Below, piece after piece: positions 25,348-33,074 of a stretch of 35,596 bases of DNA. The translations under genes were made by a program, and so were the position numbers. How positions within the stretch are numbered: the stretch's first letter is position 1; each line of letters starts with the position of its first letter. A model generated the notes under the pieces. That model was given only the letters and a program-made list of their open reading frames with translations. It ran no database searches and was not told the DNA's origin. The stretch spans positions 1 through 35,596 of the forward strand of contig CABVCJ010000014.1 of assembly GCA_902496845.1 (NCBI GenBank). Direction: 5' to 3'. The stretch is from an uncultured Collinsella sp. (GTDB lineage: Bacteria > Actinomycetota > Coriobacteriia > Coriobacteriales > Coriobacteriaceae).

Positions 25348-26315
25348 CGCCGCGCCGCATCATGTTCGAGGATTTAAGAGGGTTTGCGGGCCTCGACTAT
25401 CACGATGCGTGCTGCCTATTGCTTTCCGTTCGGCCTGTTGCCGGTGGCATGTCTCCTCGTGAGTCGCTCGAGGTCATGCATCGTTCGAACATCATGCGAA
25501 ATTACGTGGATATTGTTCCTTCCAAAACGAATCCCTCGCATTTCGGCGACTTGCAAAACGCCTCGCTCAACGTTATGGCGCGACTGGCGGCGCGGCAGGG
25601 CTCCGGCGCGGCATCGCGCGTTAAAATCGCCGATCACTATCGCGGGCCGGCGGCTCATGCTATGGCTGATGCATTCGATGCGTGGGGATTGAGCGGGCAG
25701 ACGTATCTTAATGCGGTCAGGTGTATCGACATGGCAGTGCTTCCTGCCGGCAAGGATAGAGCCGCTCTGTTTGTCATGCTGTTTGTGGTGGCAGGCTGCC
25801 TCCAGGATCCGACGCGCGCGGCGGAGCAGGTCGAGGACTTTCTGGAGCGATGCATGGGTGGGCACTTTAGCTCAACGACGCTTAGGCTCGATAACGGCAA
25901 GAGCGGCTATGCCTCCGCAGCGAGTCCTGTCGATGGCGCTTCCACAACGCTAGGCCTTATCTTGCGGGAGGGCAGTGTCGTGCGCCTGCCGGCGTATGAG
26001 TTGTCTCAAGATCCGGAGGGCACTGTCATTGGCTATTTGCCAACCGGTACGAACGTGATTGGCGCGCCCGACGGTTGCGTAAGCGCCCGCCACCTTCGCA
26101 TATGGTGCGAGGGGGGTCGCTGGTATGTGCGGGGTTTGGGCTCGACAGCTGGAACGGTGCTCAAGCGCGGCGCAGAAGGCTTGACGGTCGTTGAACCCCC
26201 GAGCTCTGAGGCCGAGCCGGGGCGCGAGTACCCACCGGTGGAAATCAAAGTGGGCGATGAGCTTTGCCTTGGCGGCAAAGTGACGTATATCGTTGCGCGA
26301 GGCAAAATCGGATAG
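25335..26315 (+). CDS. FHA-like domain protein (FHA 2)
   Basis: This 326-residue paralogue of the 2994-3926 protein has an N-terminal helical region (about 1-215) and a C-terminal FHA-like domain (about 225-320). The SxxH motif is present (VSARHLRIW). The Arg of the usual IGR is replaced (IGYLP) and the Asn of the usual NG turn is replaced (STAGT in place of STNGT). Two of the residues that normally hold phosphothreonine are thus missing, and canonical binding is doubtful. The start at 25335 has GAGGAGG upstream and overlaps the kinase 2 stop. Gene order is kinase then FHA, the reverse of the left arm. Confidence 0.85.
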   Translation: MAEITPRRIMFEDLRGFAGLDYHDACCLLLSVRPVAGGMSPRESLEVMHRSNIMRNYVDIVPSKTNPSHFGDLQNASLNVMARLAARQGSGAASRVKIADHYRGPAAHAMADAFDAWGLSGQTYLNAVRCIDMAVLPAGKDRAALFVMLFVVAGCLQDPTRAAEQVEDFLERCMGGHFSSTTLRLDNGKSGYASAASPVDGASTTLGLILREGSVVRLPAYELSQDPEGTVIGYLPTGTNVIGAPDGCVSARHLRIWCEGGRWYVRGLGSTAGTVLKRGAEGLTVVEPPSSEAEPGREYPPVEIKVGDELCLGGKVTYIVARGKIG

Positions 26316-26345
26316 CTGCAGTTTCTACATCCAACCGTTCGGCGG

Positions 26346-26382
26346 TGTTGCGCAACGTTTTTTGTCCTTTTGGGTTTACAAA
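26346..26382 (+). promoter_or_regulatory. Regulon promoter: near-exact palindrome plus -10 TACAAA
   Basis: TGTTGCGCAACG (26346-26357, last base deviates) is followed after 19 nt by TACAAA (26377-26382). The 26420 gene starts 37 nt later. The spacing matches the other sites. Confidence 0.6.
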
Positions 26383-26419
26383 AAGATGAAGGAATCGTTC
26401 CAACGAGGAAGGACATGCT

Positions 26420-28360
26420 ATGGGCCTGTTCGACAACTTAAAGTCTGGGCTGTCTTCTGCGGGAAGCGCTCTTAATATCAAGACGACAGCCGATGCTACG
26501 GACGTGGCGGCAAGCACTCAGACGGAGAATGCATTTTGCAAGCAATGCGGCGCTCCGCTATTGCCGGGTGCGATGTTTTGTGGAAAATGCGGCGCTTCAC
26601 AGGCAGGGGCCACCAAAGCAGCTGCGACATCAAAGGTGCTGCCCGACTACGTCTTTCCGGACCTTTCGTGGAACGAGATCGCCGATCGAATCCTTGCGGA
26701 CCGTCGCTTTCCTGACGAGCTTTGGGATGTTGCGGGAAGCATAAGTAGGCCGCATGAGATTCAGATTTCCGATGCGATTGGCTTTTGCAACGTTTCTAAC
26801 TGCGATGCTTTTATTGTTAGGGGCGGGGGCTCCATCTCGCTGGATGATTTGACGCTTGAGCTAATCGATGTTGCCGAAGACCATAACAGGTCGGCTTTGA
26901 AGATAAAGATTGACCGCGACATTACGCGCGGGGGCGGAATTATCATTTCGGCGAATGTTCCCGATCCCGAGAACCCAATTGAGGCAAACCCCTTCAGCCT
27001 GATAGTGCAAGAGGCCTATGGGGACGATGCTATTTTTTATTATTACCGCATTCGCAAAACCGATCATCGTGTGTTTGTTGGGCCCGATGCTTTCGGCTGG
27101 ACCAACCGAGTTGTCGCGATGACGTTTGCTAGGCTCAATTCTAGAGGGGACGAACCGCTACGTCCTGTTCCCTGGATTGTCGACACAGAGCCATTGTGCA
27201 ATCCAGTTGGGGCTTCGATGACAGAGGCGATAGACGAGAATTCAAACGACCTTCTTGCGCTGGCTGCGGGCTTCAAAAAGGCGAGCTTCCCGTCTCCTGT
27301 CGACGGAATGGTGCTCGAGGATGCCGAGTCCTACGCGATTATTGATGCATCTGTTAATCCATATCAAGAGATCGTTGAGCTTGGACATCGTTTGGGTCAG
27401 GCGGGCTGGCAAATTACCCACGGGCCGGATGATTGGTGTTATACGGGTGACTTAATTTGGCTGGCCCCTTCAGGCACTGATATGGGTAAACAGTGGTGGG
27501 ATTCCTTTGCCGTTCAGGTTGAAACGACGGGAAGCGGTCATAACTTGTACCTGATTCCGCTGTATGGCCTGTTTAATCAGGCATGTGGTCTTCGCAAAGA
27601 AGGCAAGATGCTGCGTCCAGATATGGAAGCGGCTTTCCAAGCCGTGGCTCCGTTTGCTGATCAAATGTTCGATTTTCTTGAGGCTACAAAGCATGCCTTT
27701 ATATATGCGGTCGCGCAAATCAATCAGGAGGCAGCCAACCGGTGTGGCATATCGCTGGATTTAAAGAGATCTTTACCGCGCGGTTCCTTTGATGAATTTC
27801 TCCAAGCTTGCCTGGCAGGTGAACATGAAAAGACGAGCAAGTTGAATAAAGATCTTACTACGCTTCAATTCCGCCTTTATGATGACCCACTTGCTGACAA
27901 GCGATTCTGTGCCTCATATGTAGTTCCCCTTGCGGTACTTGGTTTAGAGAGTCTCGCGAGAATAATTCAGAATTCATCTTCTATTGGGCCCCTGGTTGCC
28001 CGTGTGGTCGATCGTCCTGATGGACGTGAAGGCGATCAGCTGATTGAGGTTTTCATTGCCGAAGGAGAGGAAGACAAGCTGTGGCAGAAGGGTTGCCACT
28101 GGTTTGTTGCTCGCGGGGAGACGGCAGATGGACTCCCGTTACTTAACGTATTTCTGTCCTCTTGCGAAATGGACAAGGCGATTGCCAAGAACAAGAGCGG
28201 CGCCGTCCTCCCCCCGGATGTCAAAGCGCTTCTAGTTGATTGCGCGGCGAATTCCGATCGCGTTGTAGAAATGACCGAGTCCGTTAGACCCCCTGTGGGA
28301 CTGGAGCACGTTATTCGTTTGCTCAATAGTGAATGGCTGAAGGGGGATAGTGACCAGTAA
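26420..28360 (+). CDS. Large zinc-ribbon protein with MGLF start
   Basis: This 646-residue protein starts MGLFDNLKSGLSSAGSALN, then a zinc ribbon (C40, C43, C54, C57; FCKQCG and FCGKCG). Two or more alpha/beta domains follow. The first (about 75-220) has a pattern also seen weakly in the 21840 protein. The later part (about 300-646) is unassigned, and no enzyme motif is recognised. GGAAGGA precedes the start, and the gene has its own regulon promoter and a strong terminator, so it is a single-gene unit. The repeated pairing of an MGLF helix with a zinc ribbon suggests an adaptor docking at the same partner or membrane site (inference). Confidence 0.85.
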   Translation: MGLFDNLKSGLSSAGSALNIKTTADATDVAASTQTENAFCKQCGAPLLPGAMFCGKCGASQAGATKAAATSKVLPDYVFPDLSWNEIADRILADRRFPDELWDVAGSISRPHEIQISDAIGFCNVSNCDAFIVRGGGSISLDDLTLELIDVAEDHNRSALKIKIDRDITRGGGIIISANVPDPENPIEANPFSLIVQEAYGDDAIFYYYRIRKTDHRVFVGPDAFGWTNRVVAMTFARLNSRGDEPLRPVPWIVDTEPLCNPVGASMTEAIDENSNDLLALAAGFKKASFPSPVDGMVLEDAESYAIIDASVNPYQEIVELGHRLGQAGWQITHGPDDWCYTGDLIWLAPSGTDMGKQWWDSFAVQVETTGSGHNLYLIPLYGLFNQACGLRKEGKMLRPDMEAAFQAVAPFADQMFDFLEATKHAFIYAVAQINQEAANRCGISLDLKRSLPRGSFDEFLQACLAGEHEKTSKLNKDLTTLQFRLYDDPLADKRFCASYVVPLAVLGLESLARIIQNSSSIGPLVARVVDRPDGREGDQLIEVFIAEGEEDKLWQKGCHWFVARGETADGLPLLNVFLSSCEMDKAIAKNKSGAVLPPDVKALLVDCAANSDRVVEMTESVRPPVGLEHVIRLLNSEWLKGDSDQ

Positions 28361-28454
28361 CTAAATTCTATATTGACGATGACGCTCTTTGTCGCCCGTC
28401 TTACAATGGGCTTGCTGTCGGGTCGTATGGCTTTTAGGCGGAACACATTACATG

Positions 28455-28499
28455 TTTCCCCCTGGATTTTGGAATACCAAAATCCAGGGGGAAATTTTT
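28455..28499 (+). terminator. Strong rho-independent terminator
   Basis: TTTCCCCCTGGATTTTGG (28455-28472) pairs perfectly with its complement at 28477-28494, an 18-bp stem with a 4-nt AATA loop. TTTTT follows. It ends the 26420 transcript. Confidence 0.9.
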
Positions 28500-28512
28500 C
28501 TATTGTCTGCAG

Positions 28513-28558
28513 GACGCTAAAGGACGGCATGCCATAATGTCCATGGCTTTTTAGCGTC
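28513..28558 (-). terminator. Weak hairpin after the 28592 stop
   Basis: GACGCTAAA (28513-28521) is complementary to TTTAGCGTC (28550-28558), with a 28-nt interior that can fold further. It lies 33 nt beyond the minus-strand stop codon. It lacks a clear T-run on that strand, so a terminator role is tentative. Confidence 0.3.
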
Positions 28559-28591
28559 AGCCGTTATGGTGACGGACCGTTGCGCTAGTCG

Positions 28592-31225
28592 CTAATACCG
28601 CGCCGTGCGCTGAGCGTTGCCAGGATAATAGCCTACCCACGCTGCGATGACGTCAGACTCAATAAGACTTGTGGCAATGTTGATTGCACAGCCAGGTTTG
28701 GGTAAATCGGGATGGAATTCTGCAAGCAGATGGGGCTGGAATTGATAATTCTCGTATGTATCTGTGCTGGGGTTGTATAGCTTGCAAGTACTTCCATCTG
28801 GCGCAACGCTACTTACCAGGTAAATCACCTTGTGCTCCATGACTTCAGTGTCGTTGTAATCGATCAGGGTACCGCGCTCTTTGGCGTTGCTTGCTTGTTC
28901 CATGATGTTCAGAACCTGATCGGCTTCTTTGCAGCTGAGCGCTCGGCGTGAAAATAGCGTCGTTAGAGCATATCCTGTCTTGCGTCCTAGCAGTTCGCGA
29001 AAGACAGTGAAACGCTGTGCCTGCTCGGCAGTCATGCGCTCTCTAGACGAATTGGTTTGTTTGAGCCCGCACGCCCGGAGAAGCATCACGTTCGCCTTCC
29101 GAAGGGCTTTCATTGCGGAGGCGTCACTCTTCATCGTAGTGACATCGATTTCTCCACCTTCGGGAATGATCTTGTAGTGGGAAAAACCTTTTTGACCCGT
29201 GACTGGATTCCAGTCGGTTACAACGTCAGTCTCCGTAACGCTGAGGCGGCATATAAACGGTTCGCCAATCGCGGGCACTTCATTGCCGTAGAGGCGTACT
29301 CGCATTGTTTGATCGGTATCTGCCAGCCACATTAAAAAGCGTTTTCCTCCGCGTCGATCGCGATTTCTAAGTTCCATGATGAGATAGCAGACCGAGTCGC
29401 AACCGCGCTCGAGCGCTGGTGAACCGTCCTCGATAATGGCACTTTTTCCTTCACCTTCGGTCTTCAAATTGTGCTGGATTGCAGCAAGCTCAGATTGCGT
29501 GAGCAGGTCTTCCGAAAGGAGTGTGTGCAGCAAGGGGCTTTCGGCTACTCCTGTTTCTTGAACGAGACGCAGGGTTTGGGCGTGGCGATTGTGGCTTGCG
29601 GCTCGCGGAAATGGCGTAAGGCACTCAGGCTCTTCGAATAGTCTGCGCATCTTGCTGCCATCGCGATAGACAGAGTCCAGATAAAACGCGATCCAATCGT
29701 TGCGCTCGGTTCGCGTACTCGCCGCATAGGTGTCGATTGAGTGCCAAGAATGCTTCTCTGCAATGGGGTTCATCCACAACTTGATAGCTGCCTTTTCATT
29801 GGCTGGTTCAGTCTCGCTCTTATTTGCTTTCACTTCAGTTGACGCCGCTTTTGTTCGCCTGTCTTTGGGCATTACATCATTGACACCCGACTTCTTGAGC
29901 AGATCGAAAAAAACGCCAACAGATTCAGCCGCTGCTATTTGTTCCATAAACGGTTGCGAGGGATCGTCGACGAAGGAGATGCGCGATGCTCCGTCATTGG
30001 AGACTGCTTTGCAATAACCGCATCGAAGTGCAATGTATATTTCTGACGTACTCTTGGGGTCAAAGTAAAGCTCCTCTTGGCTGCCATGCAGAACCGGAAC
30101 CATCATGTCTTTGCTTCGAGGGAGCTTGATAATTGCACCCGCTTGGCTCCTGGATTCATCGAAGTACTCGATATACAGTGGGATGTCGTAGAGTTGACCA
30201 AGTGTATCGAGAATGATGGAATTTGGCATGGAACGTGCCACGCGATAGCGTACGGAGTTGTATCCCCATTCGACATCGGCTGCGTCTTCGGGGATTCCGT
30301 GACCTGCCATAATGCGTAGGACTTCGGCGGGTGATCCAGACGCACTAGTGGGGGTACCGCAGATGGCTTGTAGCGAGAACCCGCCAAAGCACTTGTCGAG
30401 ATCATCGCGGATATATGCGCAGCAGTCATGGTTGGGAAAGACGATGCGAAACGTCATCGCACCCATGGCCTGAGACATATAGACGTCGCTTGACTCCTGG
30501 GCTTGCGTCTCGGTCGACTTCTTTTTGCGTTTGCTTGTCGCAGAAGATGATTTTTTGCGCGAGGGGGCTGGCTTGGGCTCCTCTTGGGCGCCAAACTGGT
30601 CCTTGAGGAAGTCGAAGTACAGGGACACGTTTCCGCGCTGCGCATACGAACGCATGATGGGGTCGGTGGTGTCCTCAAAGTACTTTTGGCTTCCGTCGGG
30701 CATGGACATGGTTCCCATGCCGCAGCGGAACAGGGTGTCGGTGGCACCGTCGAACCCCTCTGGGAAATACACCCAGCAGCTCTTGTCGACCACGTTTGCA
30801 AACGAGACGCTATCGCCCTGCGCATCGGCGATCACGGCGCCGGCGGCGATCTCATCGGCATCGGTGTACTCGTAGTAGACGGGAACGCCGATCATCTTGG
30901 AGATAGTCTTGGCAACCTCCAGCGAGGGGATGCCGTTGTATTCGTACTGGATCGAGTTGTAGCCCCAGACGACGTTGGTGACCTCTTCGCCGTCGGACCC
31001 GCAGGTTTCCAGGGCGGCATTGATGGCGTCGGTCGGATCCATGTGCTGGAAGTCCTCGTAATCGGGGATCACGGCAGCAAAGCAGAACTCGCCATAGTCT
31101 CGCTCCAGGGCAGCTTTGGCCTGCATGCAGATGTCGTGGTTGGGAAACACGATACGATTGACAATCTGGTTGATCGAGATCCCTCGGTCGGTATCTTGAA
31201 GTAGATGCTCAAAAATCTCGTCCAT
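28592..31225 (-). CDS. Large unknown protein with an internal ~190-residue duplication
   Basis: I choose ATG 31225 (MDEIFEHLLQ), with AAGGAAC upstream. The frame is open to 31396 but that region carries no good start. The product is about 877 residues. Two related halves cover about 25-210 and 261-450. Both open with IVFPNHD, contain WGYNS, a CG/RCG segment and end FDFLK or FDLLK. A Lys/Ser-rich linker (222-245) joins them. The C-terminal 400 residues include FLMWLADTDQTMRVRLYG and are unassigned. The family is not recognised. The gene lacks the regulon palindrome, so it may be separately controlled or not part of the system. GC content looks higher over repeat 1 than over the rest. Confidence 0.85.
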   Translation of the reverse strand: MDEIFEHLLQDTDRGISINQIVNRIVFPNHDICMQAKAALERDYGEFCFAAVIPDYEDFQHMDPTDAINAALETCGSDGEEVTNVVWGYNSIQYEYNGIPSLEVAKTISKMIGVPVYYEYTDADEIAAGAVIADAQGDSVSFANVVDKSCWVYFPEGFDGATDTLFRCGMGTMSMPDGSQKYFEDTTDPIMRSYAQRGNVSLYFDFLKDQFGAQEEPKPAPSRKKSSSATSKRKKKSTETQAQESSDVYMSQAMGAMTFRIVFPNHDCCAYIRDDLDKCFGGFSLQAICGTPTSASGSPAEVLRIMAGHGIPEDAADVEWGYNSVRYRVARSMPNSIILDTLGQLYDIPLYIEYFDESRSQAGAIIKLPRSKDMMVPVLHGSQEELYFDPKSTSEIYIALRCGYCKAVSNDGASRISFVDDPSQPFMEQIAAAESVGVFFDLLKKSGVNDVMPKDRRTKAASTEVKANKSETEPANEKAAIKLWMNPIAEKHSWHSIDTYAASTRTERNDWIAFYLDSVYRDGSKMRRLFEEPECLTPFPRAASHNRHAQTLRLVQETGVAESPLLHTLLSEDLLTQSELAAIQHNLKTEGEGKSAIIEDGSPALERGCDSVCYLIMELRNRDRRGGKRFLMWLADTDQTMRVRLYGNEVPAIGEPFICRLSVTETDVVTDWNPVTGQKGFSHYKIIPEGGEIDVTTMKSDASAMKALRKANVMLLRACGLKQTNSSRERMTAEQAQRFTVFRELLGRKTGYALTTLFSRRALSCKEADQVLNIMEQASNAKERGTLIDYNDTEVMEHKVIYLVSSVAPDGSTCKLYNPSTDTYENYQFQPHLLAEFHPDLPKPGCAINIATSLIESDVIAAWVGYYPGNAQRTARY

Positions 31226-31368
31226 CGTTCCTTCTTTCGTATGCGGTGGAAGCCCACGATCCTTATGCTGGCACTTGAGGCCTTCGTTCAAAACGTTGGC
31301 GGTTTGGTGAGTGGACACCTTGCGCTGCGTTTGCGAATGGCGCGATATACCATATGGGATGAGGGGTT

Positions 31369-31396
31369 CATATAATCCAGTGTCGGTGCGTTCCAA
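31369..31396 (-). promoter_or_regulatory. Possible promoter of the 28592-31225 gene
   Basis: On the minus strand TTGGAA (31391-31396) and TATATG (31369-31374) are separated by 16 nt, a fair match to -35 and -10 boxes. The -35 overlaps the T-run of the preceding terminator. The leader would be about 140 nt. No regulon palindrome is present. Confidence 0.35.
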
Positions 31397-31441
31397 AAAA
31401 CAAAGTGCCCCCCTGGAAGATTGCTCATCTAGGAGGGCACT
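31395..31441 (-). terminator. Rho-independent terminator of the 31462 gene
   Basis: On the minus strand AGTGCCCTCC pairs with GGGGGGCACT (one G-T pair) across the span 31404-31441, followed by TTTGTTTTTT. It starts 20 nt after the stop of the 31462-32115 gene. Confidence 0.85.
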
Positions 31442-31461
31442 GGGGTTCTATACGCTGTCTC

Positions 31462-32115
31462 TTAAGCGAGCTTGTTGCCGCAGCTGGGGCAGAATGCTGC
31501 GCCGGGCTCTACGGGAGCGCCGCAGTTGGGGCAGAAGCCGCCTGCATTGCCAGCGGCCTGGGCAAAGCTGGACAGGTCCTTACCCGCTGCCGCGTCCTCG
31601 AAGTGCTCAAGTACGGTCTGGACGGAATTGCAGAAGTCGGCTTCTGCTGCAATGTCGGTGTCGTCGACGAGCTTTTCGGCCTTTTTGGCAAAGCCTTTTC
31701 CGATTCCGCGGTTCAGCATGTTGTTGAGGGCGGGACCGTCTTCGTCCATCATGTTTGCCTGCTCCTCGGCGGCCCTTACAGCCTGCTCTGCCGCTTCGGC
31801 GCGTGTGCTCGGGCAGCGGTAGGTCTTGAGGTCAGAACCCTGGAGGACACAAACGTACGTTGCCCAAACCTGGGACTGCATTCCGTATGCGAAAATCTGA
31901 AGCGCGGGAATCTGCGTCTTTTTGAAGAGACCGCCATCGACTACCTTGATCTTGCCAACACTGATCTTATAGCTGTAGGGAGAATTAGCCGCGAGGCTGT
32001 TGAGAGCATCGTTGGCAATGGTGATGCAGTCCTCGATTGAGCGATTTCCGACCGAGGTGACAATCGGATCTCCGAGATCATTGCTGTACTCGAGGTTAGA
32101 AAGCTTAAGTGCCAT
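31462..32115 (-). CDS. Protein with C-terminal zinc ribbon
   Basis: This 217-residue protein has an N-terminal alpha/beta domain (about 1-105, with KISVGKIKVVDGG and QIFAYGMQSQVWATYVCVL) and an Ala/Glu-rich helical middle. A zinc ribbon occupies the very C-terminus (C195, C198, C209, C212; FCPNCG and FCPSCG). Here the ribbon is at the end, whereas elsewhere in the locus it is at or near the N-terminus. The start is supported by GGAAAGGAAC. It has its own regulon promoter (32164-32200) and terminator. No family is recognised. It probably uses the same zinc-ribbon docking logic as its neighbours (inference). Confidence 0.85.
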   Translation of the reverse strand: MALKLSNLEYSNDLGDPIVTSVGNRSIEDCITIANDALNSLAANSPYSYKISVGKIKVVDGGLFKKTQIPALQIFAYGMQSQVWATYVCVLQGSDLKTYRCPSTRAEAAEQAVRAAEEQANMMDEDGPALNNMLNRGIGKGFAKKAEKLVDDTDIAAEADFCNSVQTVLEHFEDAAAGKDLSSFAQAAGNAGGFCPNCGAPVEPGAAFCPSCGNKLA

Positions 32116-32163
32116 TGTAGTTCCTTTCCAATTGATGGTTTCGGCTGTCTTTCGACAATTCGT

Positions 32164-32200
32164 ATTCTGGAGCCGCGAAATATGATTCTGTTGCGCAACA
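32164..32200 (-). promoter_or_regulatory. Regulon promoter: palindrome plus -10 CAGAAT
   Basis: On the minus strand TGTTGCGCAACA (32189-32200) is followed after exactly 19 nt by CAGAAT (32164-32169). The 32115 gene begins 48 nt later. Confidence 0.65.
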
Positions 32201-32334
32201 TCAAGGATTTTTGAGAATGCGGCATTACTGGGGTTGCATGCTCTGCGCCCGGTTTGTATGGGTTAAAGCTGTCGCCAATTTCTTTCTTGTATTGCCTCTT
32301 ACGGGGCGAATGGTTCGCTTGGGGAAAATGCGGA

Positions 32335-32371
32335 TGTTGCGCAACAGAATGTTGGGACAGCGGCGTATGCT
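32335..32371 (+). promoter_or_regulatory. Regulon promoter: palindrome plus -10 TATGCT
   Basis: TGTTGCGCAACA (32335-32346) is followed after exactly 19 nt by TATGCT (32366-32371). The acetyltransferase gene begins 35 nt later. This is the sixth and rightmost palindrome. Confidence 0.65.
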
Positions 32372-32406
32372 CGGGTTGTCCTGAAAGCGAGAGAAAGGAC
32401 AGGACA

Positions 32407-32955
32407 ATGGCTGAAGTTGAAGTAAGGGCTTTGGGTCCCGACGACGTCGACGATATGGTTGATCTGGACGAGCAGTCGGGCTACGAGGTCTATGACGAGT
32501 ACGCGGACTTTGTTGAGGACGAGGACGAGGAGAATAGCAGCCTCTGGGGCGTCTTTGCCGATGACGAACTGGTCGGTTTTTGCGTAACGGGCGGTGCAGA
32601 TGACCCCGACCTACCGGATGCCGTTACGGAGCACCCGCTCAACAAGTACCTGGGGACGTTTTTGAGCCATGTGTATGTTGACCCCGACTACCGCGGTAAC
32701 GGCTATGGCGCGCGCCTGGTGCACGACGCCCTGTTGGGATACTGGGAGAGCGAGGGCCACCAGGAGCCTACATTCCTGGATCTGAGCGAATATCTCTTTG
32801 ACGATCCTGATGCGGATCCGATTAAGCTCGCGCATCTGCTCATCGACTTCTTTGGCAAGAACGGGTTTGAGCCCATCCCCGATGATGAACACGACATCAC
32901 CTACACCTGCATGGTCTTGGATCCCAAGAACTTTAAGGACCCGGACGCAGAGTAG
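32407..32955 (+). CDS. GNAT-family N-acetyltransferase
   Basis: This 182-residue protein has the GNAT fold. The acetyl-CoA loop appears as VDPDYRGNGYGARLV (Rxx-G-x-G/A type) near residue 92-105, after the beta strands LWGVFADDELVGFCV. It transfers an acetyl group from acetyl-CoA to an amine, but the substrate cannot be told. The protein is unusually acidic (Asp/Glu-rich at 35-50 and 130-165). I choose ATG 32407, since the frame is open further upstream but that stretch contains the promoter. AAAGGAC precedes the start. Because it carries the regulon promoter it may modify a locus protein, or simply respond to the same signal. Confidence 0.88.
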   Translation: MAEVEVRALGPDDVDDMVDLDEQSGYEVYDEYADFVEDEDEENSSLWGVFADDELVGFCVTGGADDPDLPDAVTEHPLNKYLGTFLSHVYVDPDYRGNGYGARLVHDALLGYWESEGHQEPTFLDLSEYLFDDPDADPIKLAHLLIDFFGKNGFEPIPDDEHDITYTCMVLDPKNFKDPDAE

Positions 32956-32999
32956 AGGTTGTGATCTGTTGGTTCAGCTTCCCTAGTTGGTGTTTGACG

Positions 33000-33043
33000 G
33001 GGCCGGACGTTCCAGTTGTGATGGCTGGACGTCCGGCCCTTTT
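33000..33043 (+). terminator. Rho-independent terminator of the acetyltransferase gene
   Basis: GGGCCGGACGTTCCAG (33000-33015) pairs with CTGGACGTCCGGCCC (33025-33039) with one bulged base, followed by TTTT. It lies about 45 nt beyond the stop. Confidence 0.85.
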
Positions 33044-33074
33044 GTTGCCTGTCGGGGTTGGTGCTCGGTGCGTT

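Noticed and set aside
31226..31396. Longer N-terminus of the 28592 gene
   Set aside because: The extension lacks a ribosome-binding site, overlaps the terminator T-run and promoter candidate, and shows no conserved pattern. ATG 31225 has a good site.
32254..32406. Longer N-terminus of the acetyltransferase
   Set aside because: The extension covers the palindrome and -10 box, and ATG 32407 has a good ribosome-binding site.
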